Below, piece by piece: positions 1-5,931 of a stretch of DNA of 6,446 bases; within the stretch, counting starts at the first letter, position 1; each line of letters begins with the position of its first letter. The position numbers and the translations under genes are program-made. The stretch covers positions 1 through 6,446 of the forward strand of contig JAHEHQ010000152.1 of assembly GCA_024644505.1 (NCBI GenBank), in the 5' to 3' direction. Below the pieces are notes generated by a model. That model was not told the origin of the DNA. It searched no databases and saw only the letters and a list, made by a program, of their open reading frames with translations. Origin of the DNA: Gammaproteobacteria bacterium. Lineage in GTDB: Bacteria; Pseudomonadota; Gammaproteobacteria; Chromatiales; Chromatiaceae.

Positions 1-2099
1 CGACCGACAGGCAGGTCGACTCCCTGTGCCCCTACTGCGGTGTGGGCTGTCAGCTCACCTACCACATCAGGGACGACCGCATCCATCATGTGACCGGGCG
101 CAACGGCCCCTCCAACCAGGGCCGTCTCTGTGTGAAGGGACGTTTCGGGTGCGACTATGTTCACCACAGTCATCGCCTGACGGTGCCGCTGGTGCGCCAC
201 ACCGATACCCCCAAACAGGCGGCCCTGGGACTCGATCCCCATGACCCGTTCCAGGGGTTTCGGGAGGCAAGCTGGGAGGAGGCGCTGGACCTGGCAGCCG
301 CCGGCCTGTCCCACATCCGCGATCGGGATGGCCCTGGTGCCCTGGCGGGATTCGGCTCGGCCAAGGGCTCCAACGAAGAGGCCTATCTGTTCCAGAAGCT
401 GGTGCGCACCGGCTTCGGCACCAACAATGTCGACCACTGCACCCGCCTGTGCCACGCCTCCTCGGTGGCCGCACTGCTGGAGATGATCGGTTCGGGGGCC
501 GTCTCCAACCCGGTGGCGGATGTCAGCGAAGCCGATGTCATGGTCGTGATCGGCTCCAACACCTCGGAAAATCACCCGGTGGCCGCGACCTTCATGAAGA
601 ACGAGGTGCGCAGGGGCAAAAAGCTGATCGTGATGGACCCCCGACGCACCCCGATTGCGGATCACGCCACCCATTTCCTGCAGTTCAGGCCCGACACCGA
701 CGTGGCCCTGCTCAACGCCATCATGAACGCGGTAATCGAACAGGAGCTGGTGGATCCCGCGTTCATAGAGAGACGAACTACCGGTTTCGAGGAAATCAAG
801 GCGCATCTCGAACCCTTCACCCCGGAGGTGATGGCGCCGGTCTGCGGCATAGCGGCCAGCACCATCAGAGAGGTTGCGCGGGTTTATGCCAGTGCCGGTG
901 CCTCCATCATTTTCTGGGGTATGGGCATCTCCCAGCATGTGCACGGCACCGACAATGCCCGCGCCCTGATCTCCCTGGCCCTGATGACCGGTCAGGTCGG
1001 CCGACCCGGCACCGGGCTGCACCCCCTGCGGGGCCAGAACAACGTGCAGGGCGCGTCTGACGCTGGTCTGATACCCATGATGTTTCCGGATTATCAACGG
1101 GTGGACAATCCGGACGCCCGCGCCCGCTTCGAAGCCCTCTGGGGCCGGACTCTGGATCCGAATCCCGGCCTGACGGTGGTGGAGATCATGCACGCCATCA
1201 CGGACGGACGGATCCGGGGCATGTACATCATGGGGGAGAATCCTGCGATGTCGGATCCCAACCTGAACCATGCGCGGCAGGCCCTGTCCAGCCTGGAGCA
1301 TCTGGTGGTTCAGGACATCTTCATGACGGAAACCGCCTGGTATGCCGACGTCATCCTGCCTGCATCCGCCTTTCCGGAGAAAAACGGCAGCTTCACCAAC
1401 ACCGACCGGCGGGTTCAGATGGGGCGACAGGCGCTGCAACCCCCCGGACAGGCGCGCCAGGATCTGGAGATCATTCAGGCGATGGCCAGTCGGATGGGCC
1501 TGGACTGGGATTACAAGGGTCCCGCAGACGTGTTCGCCGAAATGGCGCGTGCCATGCCCAGTATCGCGGGCATCTCCTGGGAACGCCTGACACAGGCCGG
1601 ATCGATCACCTATCCCTGCCTGAACCCGGACGACCCGGGTCAACCGATCATCTTTACCGACCGCTTTCCTACAGTCTCCGGAAAGGCCGGCTTCACCCCC
1701 TCCCCTTTTACCAATGCGGACGAACTGCCGGATCCGGATTATCCCTGGGTGCTGATCACCGGAAGGCAGCTGGAGCACTGGCACACCGGCGTCATGACCC
1801 GCCGTGTCCCGGTGCTGGACAGCATCGAGCCGGATCCCGTTGCCAGTCTGCATCCCGAAGAATTGCTACGGATCGGCGTACAGCCCGGTGACTCGATAAT
1901 CCTGAAATCCCGTCGGGGTGAAGTGATCGTCTATGCCCGCTCGGACGAAGGCCTGCAGCCGGGCCAGGTCTTCCTGCCCTTCTGCTACACCGAGGCGGCC
2001 GCCAACCTGCTGACCAACGAGGCGCTTGACCCCACCGCCAAGATCCCGGAGTTCAAGTTCTGCGCGGTGCAGATCTCGGTCCATCCCGCCAACTTGTAG
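1..2099 (+). CDS. Formate dehydrogenase catalytic (alpha) subunit, 5' partial
   Basis: This is a molybdenum/tungsten bis-MGD oxidoreductase, most likely oxidising formate to CO2 (or the reverse) in the cytoplasm. The reading frame is open from the first base. The first full codon is at base 3 and 698 residues are visible, so the true start lies upstream. Numbering from base 3, a [4Fe-4S] motif CPYCGVGC (C9, C12, C16) with C43 opens the catalytic part. K45 follows C43. The block NNVDHCTRLCHASS supplies C150, the metal ligand that is selenocysteine in E. coli FdhF, and H151. The motif LRGQNNVQG gives R343 and Q345, matching FdhF R333 and Q335. A C-terminal molydopterin-dinucleotide-binding domain runs from about residue 577 to the end. 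The family is clear. Whether the missing N-terminus is short (FdhF-like, about 715 residues) or carries extra Fe-S clusters (FdsA-like, over 900 residues) cannot be seen. FdsA-like is plausible, given the Cys-type active site. No fdhD or accessory gene follows. Confidence 0.93.
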   Translation, partial: TDRQVDSLCPYCGVGCQLTYHIRDDRIHHVTGRNGPSNQGRLCVKGRFGCDYVHHSHRLTVPLVRHTDTPKQAALGLDPHDPFQGFREASWEEALDLAAAGLSHIRDRDGPGALAGFGSAKGSNEEAYLFQKLVRTGFGTNNVDHCTRLCHASSVAALLEMIGSGAVSNPVADVSEADVMVVIGSNTSENHPVAATFMKNEVRRGKKLIVMDPRRTPIADHATHFLQFRPDTDVALLNAIMNAVIEQELVDPAFIERRTTGFEEIKAHLEPFTPEVMAPVCGIAASTIREVARVYASAGASIIFWGMGISQHVHGTDNARALISLALMTGQVGRPGTGLHPLRGQNNVQGASDAGLIPMMFPDYQRVDNPDARARFEALWGRTLDPNPGLTVVEIMHAITDGRIRGMYIMGENPAMSDPNLNHARQALSSLEHLVVQDIFMTETAWYADVILPASAFPEKNGSFTNTDRRVQMGRQALQPPGQARQDLEIIQAMASRMGLDWDYKGPADVFAEMARAMPSIAGISWERLTQAGSITYPCLNPDDPGQPIIFTDRFPTVSGKAGFTPSPFTNADELPDPDYPWVLITGRQLEHWHTGVMTRRVPVLDSIEPDPVASLHPEELLRIGVQPGDSIILKSRRGEVIVYARSDEGLQPGQVFLPFCYTEAAANLLTNEALDPTAKIPEFKFCAVQISVHPANL

Positions 2100-2122
2100 G
2101 ACCCACCAAAAATCCCTACCAT
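2094..2122 (+). promoter_or_regulatory. Possible weak sigma70-like promoter for the TonB2 operon
   Basis: TTGTAG at 2094-2099 and TACCAT at 2117-2122 are separated by 17 bases, the ideal sigma70 spacing. They match the consensus hexamers at only 3 and 4 of 6 positions. The first hexamer overlaps the formate dehydrogenase stop codon. This is a tentative placement, favoured because it is the only gap wider than 14 bases before the operon. Confidence 0.2.
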
Positions 2123-2155
2123 TTAGCCCGCATTTCCCATCGATACTCCATCGCC
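2100..2155 (+). other. Intergenic gap between formate dehydrogenase and the TonB2 operon
   Basis: This 56-base gap is visibly richer in A/T than its flanks. I see no GC-rich hairpin followed by a T-run, so there is no obvious intrinsic terminator after the formate dehydrogenase. I also see no Fur-box-like inverted repeat and no Shine-Dalgarno sequence before the ATG at 2156. The only palindrome is the six-base ATCGAT at 2139-2144, which is unremarkable. The downstream operon may have its own weak promoter here or may be read through from the gene before it. Confidence 0.6.
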
Positions 2156-2926
2156 ATGAACCGTAATTGGAAAGACCCGCTTTGCCTGCTCTGTCTGCTC
2201 CTCCCGGGGTTCGCAGCAGGCCCGGTGTTGGCATCGGACACCCTGGGCCGTGTCATCGAGAGCCGTATTGAGGTGCAGGGTGACAACATAGACACCCAAA
2301 AGCAGGTCGACAGCCTGGCGGAATCCACGGACAGCATGGCCGAAGAGTACCGCAGGATCCTGGACCAGATAGACGCGGCGCGTGCCCGAAACGAACAGAC
2401 GGGGCGGCGGATCGCCAGACAGGAGGGGCAGCTGGCCTCAACCGGACGGCAGCTGGAGAATCTGCGCCATATCCGGGAGGGGCTGACCCCGCTGTTGGTG
2501 CGGATGGTCGATGTGCTTGAGAGATTTGTCGCCCTGGATCTGCCGTTTCTGATGGTTGAGCGGGAGAACCGCATCGCGCGGCTTCGGCGGATCATGGATG
2601 ACCCCGGAACGGGCATCCCGGAAAAATACCGCCGGATCGCCGAAGCCTACCAGATCGAACTGGATTACGGCCGGACCATGGAGGCCTACCAGGGCATCCT
2701 GGAGGACGAGGGGCGGACAATCCCGGCGGAATTTCTGCGCGTCGGCCGCGTCAGCCTCTATTACCTCACCCCGGACGGCAACCATGCAGGGCGCTGGGAC
2801 AAAGCGGGGAATCGCTGGCTCCCACTCTCCAAGGATTTCATACCCACCCTGGCCCAGGGCATCCGCGTGGCAAGAAATCAGGTGCCGGCGGACCTCCTCA
2901 GTCTCCCTGTGCCGGCACCGGAATGA
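2156..2926 (+). CDS. Periplasmic DUF3450 family coiled-coil protein (TonB2 operon)
   Basis: This 256-residue protein belongs to the DUF3450 family (PF11932), which is found as the first gene of TtpC/ExbB2/ExbD2/TonB2 operons. No biochemical function is established. Residues 1-26 form a signal peptide (basic MNRNWK start, Leu/Cys-rich core, VLA before SD), so the mature protein should be periplasmic. Residues about 35-105 are charged and heptad-like, rich in E, Q and R, and probably coiled coil. The family-typical DLPFL followed by ER and an Arg-rich helix lies near residues 124-140. A C-terminal globular part includes YQIELDYGR (165-173) and AEFLRVGR (191-198). ATG 2156 is chosen because it directly precedes the signal peptide, although no Shine-Dalgarno sequence is visible. 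The stop overlaps the start of ttpC. Its C-terminal half resembles the periplasmic part of TtpC (see findings), so a structural role with TtpC is inferred. Confidence 0.88.
   Translation: MNRNWKDPLCLLCLLLPGFAAGPVLASDTLGRVIESRIEVQGDNIDTQKQVDSLAESTDSMAEEYRRILDQIDAARARNEQTGRRIARQEGQLASTGRQLENLRHIREGLTPLLVRMVDVLERFVALDLPFLMVERENRIARLRRIMDDPGTGIPEKYRRIAEAYQIELDYGRTMEAYQGILEDEGRTIPAEFLRVGRVSLYYLTPDGNHAGRWDKAGNRWLPLSKDFIPTLAQGIRVARNQVPADLLSLPVPAPE
2881..2919 (+). repeat. Inverted repeat just before the ttpC start
   Basis: GGTGCCGG at 2881-2888 is the exact reverse complement of CCGGCACC at 2912-2919, giving an eight-base GC stem around a 23-base loop. The right arm also belongs to a competing perfect 10-base palindrome, GTGCCGGCAC (2909-2918). 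Both lie in the last codons of the DUF3450 gene and end 3-4 bases before ttpC ATG 2923. A role in translation of ttpC is possible, but chance in GC-rich coding DNA is a fair alternative. Confidence 0.3.
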
Positions 2927-4281
2927 TGCTACGCGCCATCCTGCTGTTGTTGGTATTGCTTCCGGTATCCGCCTCAGGCGCGGACTCCCTGGAAGCCCTG
3001 CTGGAGGAGGTGCAAAAACAGAGAAGTCAGGAGCGCCGGGAGAATGCCGAACGGTTGCAACGGTTCACCGAGACCCGGGATCGACAAAAAACACTGCTGG
3101 TGGAGGCGAAGTCCCTGCTGGCCGAAGCGCAGGCCGCCGGCAACCGCCTGGATCGTGAGGCCAGCGAAAATGCGGGCAGGATCAGGGACACCGGTCTAGC
3201 GCTGGAGACCGAACTCGGCGATATGGGCGAACTGCGTGAGCTGCTGCTGCGATCCGCCGAGTGGTTTCTCAAGGCCACGGAGACTTCGTTGGTATCGGCC
3301 CAGATTCCGGACCGGGCGACCGGAGTCGAAGACCTGGTCCGCACCCGGGAATTGCCTTCCCTGGATCAGATAGAGGGACTTTGGCGTCTGCAACTGCAGG
3401 AAATGATCGAGATGGGCCGGGTTGCACGGTTTCCGGCCGACATCATCGGCAGTGAAGGCGAATCCGTACAGGCCGAGGTGACCCGCGTGGGCCTGTTTGG
3501 TGCGGTGTCCGGGGGCAGCTTCCTACGTTACCTGCCCGGCAGCGGCCATCTGATAGAGCCACGCCGCCAGCCGCCGTCCCGTTACCGGGACCAGGCCCTG
3601 AAACTGGAGCAGGCCGACACGGGTGTGCTGCCAATGCCCATCGACCCGACACGGGGCGAGCTGCTGCTGCAACTCTCCCAGACCCCGGACCTGGAAGAGC
3701 GGATCCGCCAGGGCATCGACCAGGGCGGCGTTATCGGCTGGATCATCCTGGGACTGGGGGGCATCGGCCTGTTGATCGGTTTGGGACGCCTCTGGGTGCT
3801 GGGCCGGCTGGACAGGGGAATCGGGCGGCAGTTGAAAGACAAGACACCGGACCGGCTCAATCCCCTCGGCCGGATCCTTCGGGTATACACCGACAACCCC
3901 GGGGTCGACACGGAGACCCTGGGCCTGAAACTGGACGAGGCGATCCTCAGGGAACTCCCACGAATCCGCTGGGGCCTGGGAACCCTGTCCGTGCTTGCCG
4001 CCATTGCGCCCTTGTTGGGACTGCTCGGGACGGTGACCGGCATCATCGAAACCTTTCAGGCAGTAACGGTCCACGGTACCGGCGATCCGCGCCTGATGTC
4101 CGGGGGCATCTCCCAGGCGCTGGTAACCACGGTGGAGGGTCTGGTTGTAGCGATCCCATTATTGCTTCTGCACAGTTTTCTCTCCTCCCGCAGCAACCGG
4201 ATCATTCAGGTACTGGACGAGCAGAGTGCGGCCATGGTGGCAAGACTCGCCGAACAGCAGAGCGTTCCGGCCCATGGCTGA
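2923..4281 (+). CDS. ttpC: TtpC-type MotA/TolQ/ExbB proton channel protein with periplasmic domain
   Basis: This 452-residue inner-membrane protein is the TonB2-associated TtpC, a second ExbB-like subunit known in Vibrio to be required for TonB2-dependent transport. Residues 1-20 are a signal sequence (Leu-rich core, SASGAD). Residues about 22-110 are a charged coiled coil, and 110-265 form a periplasmic domain. Three membrane segments follow: about 268-288, 352-375 and 400-420. The MotA/TolQ/ExbB signature is seen in PLLGLLGTVTG (363-373) and GISQALVTTVEGL (395-407). T370 and T403 align with the pore-lining T148 and T181 of E. coli ExbB. E405 is an unusual acidic residue inside the third segment. 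The gene starts in ATGATG overlapping the DUF3450 stop by four bases (ATG 2923) or one base (ATG 2926). No Shine-Dalgarno sequence is visible, so translational coupling is likely. The 3' end overlaps exbB by eight bases. Confidence 0.93.
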   Translation: MMLRAILLLLVLLPVSASGADSLEALLEEVQKQRSQERRENAERLQRFTETRDRQKTLLVEAKSLLAEAQAAGNRLDREASENAGRIRDTGLALETELGDMGELRELLLRSAEWFLKATETSLVSAQIPDRATGVEDLVRTRELPSLDQIEGLWRLQLQEMIEMGRVARFPADIIGSEGESVQAEVTRVGLFGAVSGGSFLRYLPGSGHLIEPRRQPPSRYRDQALKLEQADTGVLPMPIDPTRGELLLQLSQTPDLEERIRQGIDQGGVIGWIILGLGGIGLLIGLGRLWVLGRLDRGIGRQLKDKTPDRLNPLGRILRVYTDNPGVDTETLGLKLDEAILRELPRIRWGLGTLSVLAAIAPLLGLLGTVTGIIETFQAVTVHGTGDPRLMSGGISQALVTTVEGLVVAIPLLLLHSFLSSRSNRIIQVLDEQSAAMVARLAEQQSVPAHG

Positions 4282-4792
4282 GTCCCTGAACATTATGGAC
4301 ATTCTGTCCATGCTGGTGGAACGGGGCGGGCCGGTGATTCCGGTCATCATCCTCACCTCGGTCCTGTTGTGGACACTGATCATCGAACGCTACTGGTATT
4401 ACGGGATCGAGTACCCGAAAACCCTCGGACGAGTGGCGGAGCAGTGGCTGAGCCGCGAGGAGCGCGACAGCTGGTATGCCCGCCGCATCCGGGAGGGGCT
4501 GATCTCGGAGCTTTCCCTGGCGCTGCGCAGGCATCTCTTGACCATACAGGTGCTCACCGGCATCCTGCCCCTGCTGGGTCTGCTCGGCACGGTAACCGGG
4601 ATGATCGCCACATTCGACATCCTCAATACCTTCGGCAGCGGCAACTCCCGGGCCTTGTCCACTGGCATCTCGAAGGCCCTGCTGCCGACGACCGCGGGTC
4701 TGGTCACCGCCATCGCGAGCCTCTATTTCAGCATCAATCTGCAGCAGCGGGCCCGCATCGAGATACACAAAGTGAGCGATAAACTGGTTTAG
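4274..4792 (+). CDS. exbB: ExbB2 biopolymer transport protein (MotA/TolQ/ExbB family)
   Basis: This is a short ExbB of the TonB2 type, 172 residues from ATG 4274. It forms the inner-membrane proton channel with ExbD and energises TonB. Three membrane segments are seen: about 18-37 (ending in the conserved ER at 38-39), 90-112 and 136-155. The core motif PLLGLLGTVTG (99-109) is almost identical to that of TtpC. T106 and T139 correspond to the pore threonines T148 and T181 of E. coli ExbB. Start choice: ATG 4274 overlaps ttpC by eight bases and gives the usual ExbB2 length. ATG 4226 would add 16 unlikely residues inside ttpC. ATG 4295 (165 residues) is a possible alternative, since the first seven residues are not obviously conserved. 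The K134 position aligns with E. coli ExbB E176, so this side chain is not acidic here. ExbD follows after 14 bases. Confidence 0.92.
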   Translation: MAESLNIMDILSMLVERGGPVIPVIILTSVLLWTLIIERYWYYGIEYPKTLGRVAEQWLSREERDSWYARRIREGLISELSLALRRHLLTIQVLTGILPLLGLLGTVTGMIATFDILNTFGSGNSRALSTGISKALLPTTAGLVTAIASLYFSINLQQRARIEIHKVSDKLV

Positions 4793-4806
4793 CCCCGTTT
4801 AACACC

Positions 4807-5247
4807 ATGAGGAGAAGACACTCAGAGACCGAAAGCCCGGCGGCGGCCGTGAACCTGACGCCCCTGCTGGACATGGTGTTTATACTGCTGATCTTTTTTA
4901 TCGTAACCTCCTCCTTTGAAAGGGAGGCGGGTGTGCAGGTCAACCGGCCGGGTGCGGAAACCGCTGCACAGCACGAGCCGGGGGCAATCAGCATCAGCAT
5001 AGACGACACCGGAAACGTCTGGATGGAAAACCAACCCATCGACCCGGGAGCGATTCGCCGTCGTGTGGAGCGGCTTCGCGCGGAAGATCCACAGCGTGCC
5101 GTAATCATCAGGGCGGACCGGGAGGCGAGCACCGGGGCGCTGGTCGGGATCGTGGACCAGGTTCGCCTCGCCGGCGTGCACAATGTGTCCGTGGCGGCCG
5201 AACCGCGAAGGGGGGAGTTCCCCAAACGGGGGACCGGGGAAGATTGA
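4807..5247 (+). CDS. exbD: ExbD2 biopolymer transport protein
   Basis: This is a 146-residue ExbD/TolR family protein, the second half of the proton-driven motor. It has a short basic cytoplasmic N-terminus (MRRRH), one membrane segment at about residues 19-36, and a periplasmic domain. NLTPLLD (16-22) carries D22, equivalent to the essential proton-carrying D25 of E. coli ExbD. VFILLIFFIVTSSF after it is a hallmark of TonB2-type ExbD. The periplasmic part contains the ISISIDDTGNVW strand region and a VIIRADREAS segment typical of the family. ATG 4807 follows exbB by 14 bases. No Shine-Dalgarno sequence precedes it; instead an AGGAGA stretch sits just inside the coding sequence at 4810-4815. 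The last residues (EFPKRGTGED) are polar and probably disordered. The gene ends two bases before the tonB ATG. Confidence 0.94.
   Translation: MRRRHSETESPAAAVNLTPLLDMVFILLIFFIVTSSFEREAGVQVNRPGAETAAQHEPGAISISIDDTGNVWMENQPIDPGAIRRRVERLRAEDPQRAVIIRADREASTGALVGIVDQVRLAGVHNVSVAAEPRRGEFPKRGTGED
5236..5242 (+). promoter_or_regulatory. Possible ribosome binding site of tonB
   Basis: GGGGAAG lies inside the last codons of exbD, seven bases before ATG 5250. It is an imperfect Shine-Dalgarno match, but its spacing supports ATG 5250 rather than the TTG at 5244, which would overlap the exbD stop. Confidence 0.35.
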
Positions 5248-5249
5248 GC

Positions 5250-5930
5250 ATGGTGCGCTTCAACAGATTTATTGTCAGCCTGGCCCTGGCCATTGCGGTC
5301 AATGTGCTGCTGCTCTGGTTTGTGCACGCCATGGTCAGATACAACCCGGCGCAGATGCAGCCGATCTCCGCCAGCCGACTGGTCAGTTTCCTGAACTCAC
5401 CCTCCAATCAGCCTGCCGTTGCACCTGCAGCAACGACCGCGGAGACGGGCGGGACCGGTCCGGAGTCGGCGGAGCCGATGGATCGCCCCCCACTGCCCCG
5501 GCTGCCGGTACCCGAGCCTTTGCGGGTATCTGAACCGGCGGGTATCGAACATCCCGACCCGGCCGTCCGGATTCCCCTGAGACTGGCATCACGCCCGACC
5601 CTCGAAAGGGCCATGAAAGCCGAGGCGACCGAATCGGCTGCTTCACCGGCAGCGGCAGCGTACAGCCCCGACAACGCCTTGGTCCCCCTGTATCGGGAAA
5701 CGCCACACTATCCAAGGCGGGCAAAACGTTCCGGCGTCGAGGGGGTCGTTACCGTGGCCTTCATCATTACCACCGCCGGGAGCGTGAGAGACCCGAAGAT
5801 TGTCAATTCGTCACCCCCCTATGTCTTCGACCGTGCGGTCCTGGGCGCCATCGAAAAATGGAGATTCAACCCACGCGCTGAAGAGGTCAGAGCGGTCCAG
5901 GACATCACCTTTACACTCAACGATCGCTGA
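5250..5930 (+). CDS. tonB: TonB2-type energy transducer protein
   Basis: This 226-residue TonB spans the periplasm and transfers energy from ExbB/ExbD to TonB-dependent outer-membrane receptors. It has a short basic N-terminus (MVRFNR), a membrane anchor at about residues 7-28, and a moderately Pro-rich linker at about 50-145 containing runs such as RPPLPRLPVPEP. The C-terminal TonB domain (PF03544) covers about 148-226. Typical features of that domain are TPHYPRRAKRSGVEG (151-165), an SS-containing strand, FDRAVLGAI (193-201) and KWRFNP (203-208). The membrane anchor has no central His matching H20 of E. coli TonB; N18 lies near that place. An alternative TTG start at 5244 would add two residues and overlap the exbD stop, but ATG 5250 is preferred. 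No receptor gene is in the window, so the transported substrate is unknown. Confidence 0.93.
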   Translation: MVRFNRFIVSLALAIAVNVLLLWFVHAMVRYNPAQMQPISASRLVSFLNSPSNQPAVAPAATTAETGGTGPESAEPMDRPPLPRLPVPEPLRVSEPAGIEHPDPAVRIPLRLASRPTLERAMKAEATESAASPAAAAYSPDNALVPLYRETPHYPRRAKRSGVEGVVTVAFIITTAGSVRDPKIVNSSPPYVFDRAVLGAIEKWRFNPRAEEVRAVQDITFTLNDR

Positions 5931-5931
5931 G

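Noticed and set aside
42..44. GTG as start of the formate dehydrogenase
   Set aside because: The frame is open to the window edge and the essential Cys residues C9 and C12 of the iron-sulfur motif are encoded upstream of it, so the gene begins outside the window.
449..1060. Second + strand open frame of about 200 codons inside the formate dehydrogenase gene
   Set aside because: The product is Gly/Arg/His-rich with no motif and lies fully inside a well-supported catalytic domain in another frame.
2100..2155. Fur box controlling the TonB2 operon
   Set aside because: TonB systems are often iron-regulated, but I see no sequence resembling the A/T-rich Fur inverted repeat in this gap.
3523..4074. 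Long - strand open frames within ttpC
   Set aside because: They are low-complexity shadows of a GC-rich gene whose + strand product has clear membrane segments and family motifs.
4226..4273. Upstream ATG giving a 188-residue ExbB
   Set aside because: It would overlap ttpC by 56 bases and add a polar tail with no family resemblance; ATG 4274 fits the family length.
4910..4927. Near-palindrome CCTCCTTT/GAAAGGGAGG in exbD as a terminator
   Set aside because: It has almost no loop, contains a bulge, lacks a T-run, and encodes the conserved SSFERE stretch of ExbD.
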